From the NCBI GenBank assembly GCA_021782055.1, contig JAJXVP010000092.1:1-9793 (forward strand): 9,793 nucleotides of DNA, given 5' to 3'. The notes below the pieces were generated by a model. That model made no database searches and was not told the DNA's origin. It worked only from the letters and a program-made list of their open reading frames with translations. Below, piece after piece: positions 6,358 through 9,793 of the stretch. The DNA comes from a bacterium (GTDB taxonomy: Bacteria; Spirochaetota; Spirochaetia; JABEVK01). The position numbers were made by a program, and so were the translations under genes. Numbering within the stretch: the stretch's first letter is position 1; each line of letters starts with the position of its first letter.

Positions 6358-7344
6358 ATGAGGCGATTGGATTTTCTTGCGGTGACGTTGCTCGCGTGGG
6401 CCTTGGTGTCCTGTCAAGAGCAGACACCAGTAGCTTCCCAGGGGGCTTCAGTCCCAGCTCAACCAACGCCAGCAGTAGCAGAAGCGGCGTCGCAGCCTTC
6501 GCCCACCTCCCCTGCTCAAGGAGACTGGGGCGATCCCGCTCTGATTGCCAAGGTCCCTCTGCCTAAGGCTCCCGCCGACCACCTGTTCACCTGGAAAGAC
6601 ATCCAGGCCCAGATCGCTTACGGGCAAGCGGCGCACTTGCGCAATTTTTCGATGACCGAGGACCAATGGAACGCTGCTGTTCAAGGTTACGATCAAAAAG
6701 CCATAGCCGAGATTGCAACCCGAAAATACGCTTACCCCGCGCTGTTAGATGCCCTGCGCAAAGTGCCCCGTCCGTTTTTGGCGTATAACTATGAAAAAGA
6801 CGAGCAAAAGACAAATATCCTCGAAGACTACAACACCATCATCGATATTGGCTGGGGGGCAACCATGTCCGCACCCAGCATTCAGGCCTTCATGACAGCC
6901 CAGCTCCACCCCACCAAAAATATGGTTGCTCTAGAAATCGGCACCGGTTCAGGAAGTCAGTCTGTGCTTTTGTCGTACCTGGTAAAAAAGGTTTATACCA
7001 TCGAAGTTCGCCAGCCCTTGGGGGAACGCGTTTCGCATGTTTTAAAGGCCATGGGTTACAATAATATCGAAACCAAGATTGGTGACGGCTATTATGGCTG
7101 GAAAGAAAAGGCCCCCTTTGACATCATTATTGTCACCTGCCAGGCAAACCACATTCCCCCTGCGCTCGTGGAACAGCTTAAACCCAACGGGGTGATGGTG
7201 ATTCCTGTAGGACCTGCTTGGTCTCAAAATCAGCAAATGCTTAAGGTTTGGAAGGACCCGAAGACCGGTAAGATCGTCGCGCAACGAATCTTGCAAAAGA
7301 CCAGCTTTATTCCCATGCTGGGAGCCAACGAAGGAAAAAACTAA
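6358..7344 (+). CDS. Lipoprotein with a protein-L-isoaspartate methyltransferase-like domain
   Basis: The 328-aa product starts with a lipoprotein signal peptide ending in lipobox LVSC, with lipidated Cys19 followed by Gln. A flexible Pro/Ala/Ser/Gln-rich linker (about 20-60) and a helical region follow. A PCMT-type Rossmann domain spans about 155-300: GWGATMSAP at 165-173 (the family's TxSAP substrate loop), motif I LEIGTGSG at 192-199, the acidic residue E216 that would hold the SAM ribose, GDG at 242-244, and the APFDIIIV and QLKPNGVMVIPVG strands. The key motifs are intact. The canonical enzyme uses SAM to methyl-esterify damaged isoaspartyl residues and is cytoplasmic. Here the tag implies a periplasmic or outer-membrane location, where no SAM pool is known. 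It abuts the membrane protein gene with no gap and is divergent from the two-component system. The fold assignment is secure; activity in the periplasm is inference. Confidence 0.88.
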   Translation: MRRLDFLAVTLLAWALVSCQEQTPVASQGASVPAQPTPAVAEAASQPSPTSPAQGDWGDPALIAKVPLPKAPADHLFTWKDIQAQIAYGQAAHLRNFSMTEDQWNAAVQGYDQKAIAEIATRKYAYPALLDALRKVPRPFLAYNYEKDEQKTNILEDYNTIIDIGWGATMSAPSIQAFMTAQLHPTKNMVALEIGTGSGSQSVLLSYLVKKVYTIEVRQPLGERVSHVLKAMGYNNIETKIGDGYYGWKEKAPFDIIIVTCQANHIPPALVEQLKPNGVMVIPVGPAWSQNQQMLKVWKDPKTGKIVAQRILQKTSFIPMLGANEGKN

Positions 7345-9793
7345 ATGCCTTCGAAGAAGTATTTCTGGCCTTTGTTTTTTGTCAGTACTTCAACGATCGC
7401 TCTTGAAGTCTCGTTATTGCGGTACTTTGCCGTCACCTCTTGGCAAGCCTTTGGGGCAATGGTCATTAGTATAGCCTTGATAGGGTTTGCCGTCAGCGGA
7501 ACTGTCCTTACGCTTGCCCATAATTTCTTTCGTAAGAATTCTGGCATTAAGTTGCTCACCGTGGCCTTTTTGTACTTGATTACCATCCCGCTGAGTTTTT
7601 TGCTGGCCAATGGTGTTCCCTTTAACCCCAATAAGATGCTCAACGCACATGAGATTGTGGCCGAGGTCCTGCACCTGACCGAGTACATGCTCCTGTTTTT
7701 TATACCTTTCTTTTTTGCCGGTTTGTATACGGGCTTGGTTTTTATTCATCATCACGACGATATCGGCAAGATTTATTTCTTTGACTTGGTGGGGGCAGGA
7801 ACGGGCTCGCTTTTGGTGTTAGTCGCGATGTTTTTTATCAGCCCTTTTGCTCTAGCAGAGTTTGTCTTTTTGCTGGCGTTTTTGGCGTTTGGGCTCACCG
7901 CGGCACAGTCTGGGCTTGGTGTCAGGGTTTGGGGAAGTCTTGCTGCGGCTGCGGTACTTATTTTGGGTGTCTACCTTTGGCAGAATCATGCCGATTACAA
8001 AGCCTACAAACCGATTCGGCAAGCTGAGTTGGTGGCAGGCAACAAGCCGCTGTTGGATCACCCTGTACTTTCGCCCATCGGTATCATGGAAGTCTTGTCC
8101 AATGCTACCGAAAAGGCAACCCTACCGCTTTCCGACGAGTTTTCACTTTTGGTACCCGACGGAAAGATCCCCGACATTTACCCCGGCTTTTATCTTGATG
8201 GCAACCGCTTAGACGGCCTGGTTACCGCCGAACCGGATACGCGCTTCATTCAATACAACCTCTATGCGGCGCCTTTTTTGCTCAAAACCCATCCGCAAGT
8301 CCTGATCATCGGAAGCGGTGGCGGGTTCTCGACGTATCAGGCGCTGACCCTGGGTGCCCGCCGTGTTAAGGTCATTGAATCGAACCCCTTTTTGATTGAT
8401 TTGCTAAAAAACCGCTTTGCCAAGTTAAACGGCGGACTCTTTCAACGTCCCGAAGTTCAGGTCGAAATTAATGACGGTCGTAGTTTTGCCCTTCGCGAAA
8501 CCCACAAGTATGATCTTTTGCAAATCTCGGATGCGGCCATTGCCGCCAGACCCGACGAGAACTACTTGCTCACGACTCAGGCTTTCGCCGATGACAGTCG
8601 TCTGTTAAAACCCAATGGTATTCTGACGGTGAGCATGGATGTGACCGATAACTTCTTTTACGCCCTTCGTCTTTTGCGTACCCTGACGGCCTATTTTCAC
8701 GAGCGAAAGGTTGACCCCTCAGACCACATCGTCATTCTGCGCAGCCTATTCAAGATGTTGTTCATGGTAAAAAACTCGGCTTTTACCGCCGCAGAAGTCA
8801 CTCAGCTTCGTCAATGGGCTGGTAACCTAGGTTTTGATGCGGTCTATTTTCCCGGGGCAACAGGCCAGGAAACGATTTTTAGTTTAGCGCCGTTTATCCC
8901 CGTTTTGGCCCAAGAAAAGGGCACGGACTCGTCTATAGGCCAAGATTCCCTGTTGAAAGATGATGAGTTTTTCAGGCTGGCCAGCGCTCTTATCTCAGGT
9001 AAAACCCGTTTGCAGCGAGGAATCTTTGATTACCGCCCGTCGACCGACGATCGCCCCTACTTTTTTTCGCTGTTAAGCCCCGATCGCCTTGTTCCTGCGC
9101 TCAAGACGTACGAGCTTGGTGGTCTGCCTCAGCAAGAGGTAAATTCTCTCGTTTTATACGCCGAGTTTGCCAACGTCTTGGTTTTTGCGTTTCTCATTGT
9201 GTTGATTCCTGTGGTAGCCAGGTTTTGGCAACGTCGAACAACCCACCTCGGGGTGGGGTTCTTCTCGAAGAGTCTGGTTTACTTTGCGTCGTTGGGGTTG
9301 GGCTTTCTGTTTATCGAAATCGTTTTGATTCAAAAGCTAGCCTTATTTCTGGGTGACATTATCTATTCTTTTACGCTGGTGCTCTCAAGTATCCTCGTTT
9401 TCGCCGGGGTGGGGTCCTTCCTCTCCGAACGCATTCGACGGGCCGCTTTTTCTGTTCGCGTGGCGGCTGGCGTTGTTTTGTTGGGTATACTCTTTACCGT
9501 TTTCGTCTTACCAGATTGGATTCGGGCGTTGGGAACCTTGGCGTTTCCCCTTCGGCTTCTCCTCTCGTTTTTCTTTGTCATGCCCCTCGCTGTTCCACTA
9601 GGGTTCTTTTTTCCCCTTGGCTTGGGACAGTTAACGGGAAATCGACGCAGTTTTGTTCCCTGGGCGTGGAGCATCAATGGGGCTTTTTCGGTTGTGTCGA
9701 CGGTGAGCGCACGAATCTTGTCGCAAACCTATGGGTTTTCGCTCGTTTTGGCCTTAGCGGCCGCACTCTATTTGCTAGCGGCCCTGACCTTTC
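7345..9793 (+). CDS. Polytopic membrane protein with spermidine synthase-like domain (3' end beyond window)
   Basis: My translation gives 816 residues without a stop, open at the right edge. The ATG directly abuts the preceding TAA, with AAGGA 9 nt before it. About seven hydrophobic helices occupy residues 6-212. A spermidine-synthase-like Rossmann domain follows at about 270-440: motif I VLIIGSGGG (319-327), VIESNP with E345, NDGRSF with D377, then YDLLQISDA (389-397). A TDDRPYFF motif lies at 567-574. At least six more helices start near 604, including EIVLIQKLALFLGD and the PWAWSINGAFSV segment. This matches large bacterial membrane proteins often labelled 'spermidine synthase'. The catalytic DxxDP-type motif of true aminopropyltransferases is not present at the expected place, so polyamine synthesis is doubtful. 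Positive charges cluster after helices 2, 8 and 10, which places the Rossmann domain in the periplasm. It is probably co-transcribed with the lipoprotein gene. Confidence 0.88.
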   Translation, partial: MPSKKYFWPLFFVSTSTIALEVSLLRYFAVTSWQAFGAMVISIALIGFAVSGTVLTLAHNFFRKNSGIKLLTVAFLYLITIPLSFLLANGVPFNPNKMLNAHEIVAEVLHLTEYMLLFFIPFFFAGLYTGLVFIHHHDDIGKIYFFDLVGAGTGSLLVLVAMFFISPFALAEFVFLLAFLAFGLTAAQSGLGVRVWGSLAAAAVLILGVYLWQNHADYKAYKPIRQAELVAGNKPLLDHPVLSPIGIMEVLSNATEKATLPLSDEFSLLVPDGKIPDIYPGFYLDGNRLDGLVTAEPDTRFIQYNLYAAPFLLKTHPQVLIIGSGGGFSTYQALTLGARRVKVIESNPFLIDLLKNRFAKLNGGLFQRPEVQVEINDGRSFALRETHKYDLLQISDAAIAARPDENYLLTTQAFADDSRLLKPNGILTVSMDVTDNFFYALRLLRTLTAYFHERKVDPSDHIVILRSLFKMLFMVKNSAFTAAEVTQLRQWAGNLGFDAVYFPGATGQETIFSLAPFIPVLAQEKGTDSSIGQDSLLKDDEFFRLASALISGKTRLQRGIFDYRPSTDDRPYFFSLLSPDRLVPALKTYELGGLPQQEVNSLVLYAEFANVLVFAFLIVLIPVVARFWQRRTTHLGVGFFSKSLVYFASLGLGFLFIEIVLIQKLALFLGDIIYSFTLVLSSILVFAGVGSFLSERIRRAAFSVRVAAGVVLLGILFTVFVLPDWIRALGTLAFPLRLLLSFFFVMPLAVPLGFFFPLGLGQLTGNRRSFVPWAWSINGAFSVVSTVSARILSQTYGFSLVLALAAALYLLAALTF

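Noticed and set aside
6191..6466. N-terminal extension of the response regulator up to 6466
   Set aside because: The extra 92 residues match no receiver-domain sequence, lie antisense to the lipoprotein signal peptide and the promoter region, and a perfect ribosome binding site marks TTG 6190.
7341..7755. Two open frames of 113-115 codons on the - strand
   Set aside because: They are antisense to the TM-rich start of the membrane protein. Complement of hydrophobic codons gives the Lys/Arg/Gln-rich products seen here.
9353..9677. Open frames on both strands near the right edge
   Set aside because: They are shadows of the membrane protein's C-terminal helices, which read in frame without a stop through this region.

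Overview
The window is densely coding DNA, slightly over half GC by eye, from a Gram-negative (diderm) bacterium. The evidence for a diderm is a predicted lipoprotein, a signal-peptide protein and a membrane histidine kinase with a periplasmic sensor region. The phylum cannot be fixed from the sequence. The giant membrane 'spermidine synthase-like' protein and the exported 'ACGPF'-type helical protein recall environmental lineages such as Acidobacteriota or Myxococcota, but this is only an impression. No tRNA, rRNA, CRISPR array, insertion sequence or phage gene is visible.

Left block (104-4129, + strand): three closely packed genes read as an operon. They encode a large exported alpha-helical protein of unknown family, a zinc-ribbon Nudix hydrolase (GTGA overlap with the first gene) and a radical SAM/SPASM protein of the AhbC/NirJ/PqqE type (16 nt downstream). 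The operon runs tail-to-tail into the next block with a 59-nt overlap, and a perfect 10-bp inverted repeat lies just beyond the radical SAM stop codon.

Middle block (4071-6190, - strand): a two-component system. An OmpR/PhoB-type response regulator, best started at a TTG behind a perfect Shine-Dalgarno sequence, is translationally coupled through a GTGA overlap to its sensor histidine kinase.

Right block (6358-9793, + strand): divergent from the regulator across a 167-nt promoter region that holds a 7-bp-arm palindrome. The first gene encodes a lipoprotein carrying a complete protein-L-isoaspartate methyltransferase (PCMT)-like domain. The second abuts it with no spacer and encodes a polytopic membrane protein with an embedded spermidine-synthase-like Rossmann domain; it runs off the right edge. 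By the positive-inside rule that domain faces the periplasm, the same side as the lipoprotein.

The likely working unit is the two-component system plus the divergent pair. A membrane sensor may control two neighbouring proteins with SAM-binding folds that are both predicted to lie outside the cytoplasm, where SAM is not normally available. This is the most unusual feature of the window. The topology comes from my own hydropathy reading and should be treated as inference.
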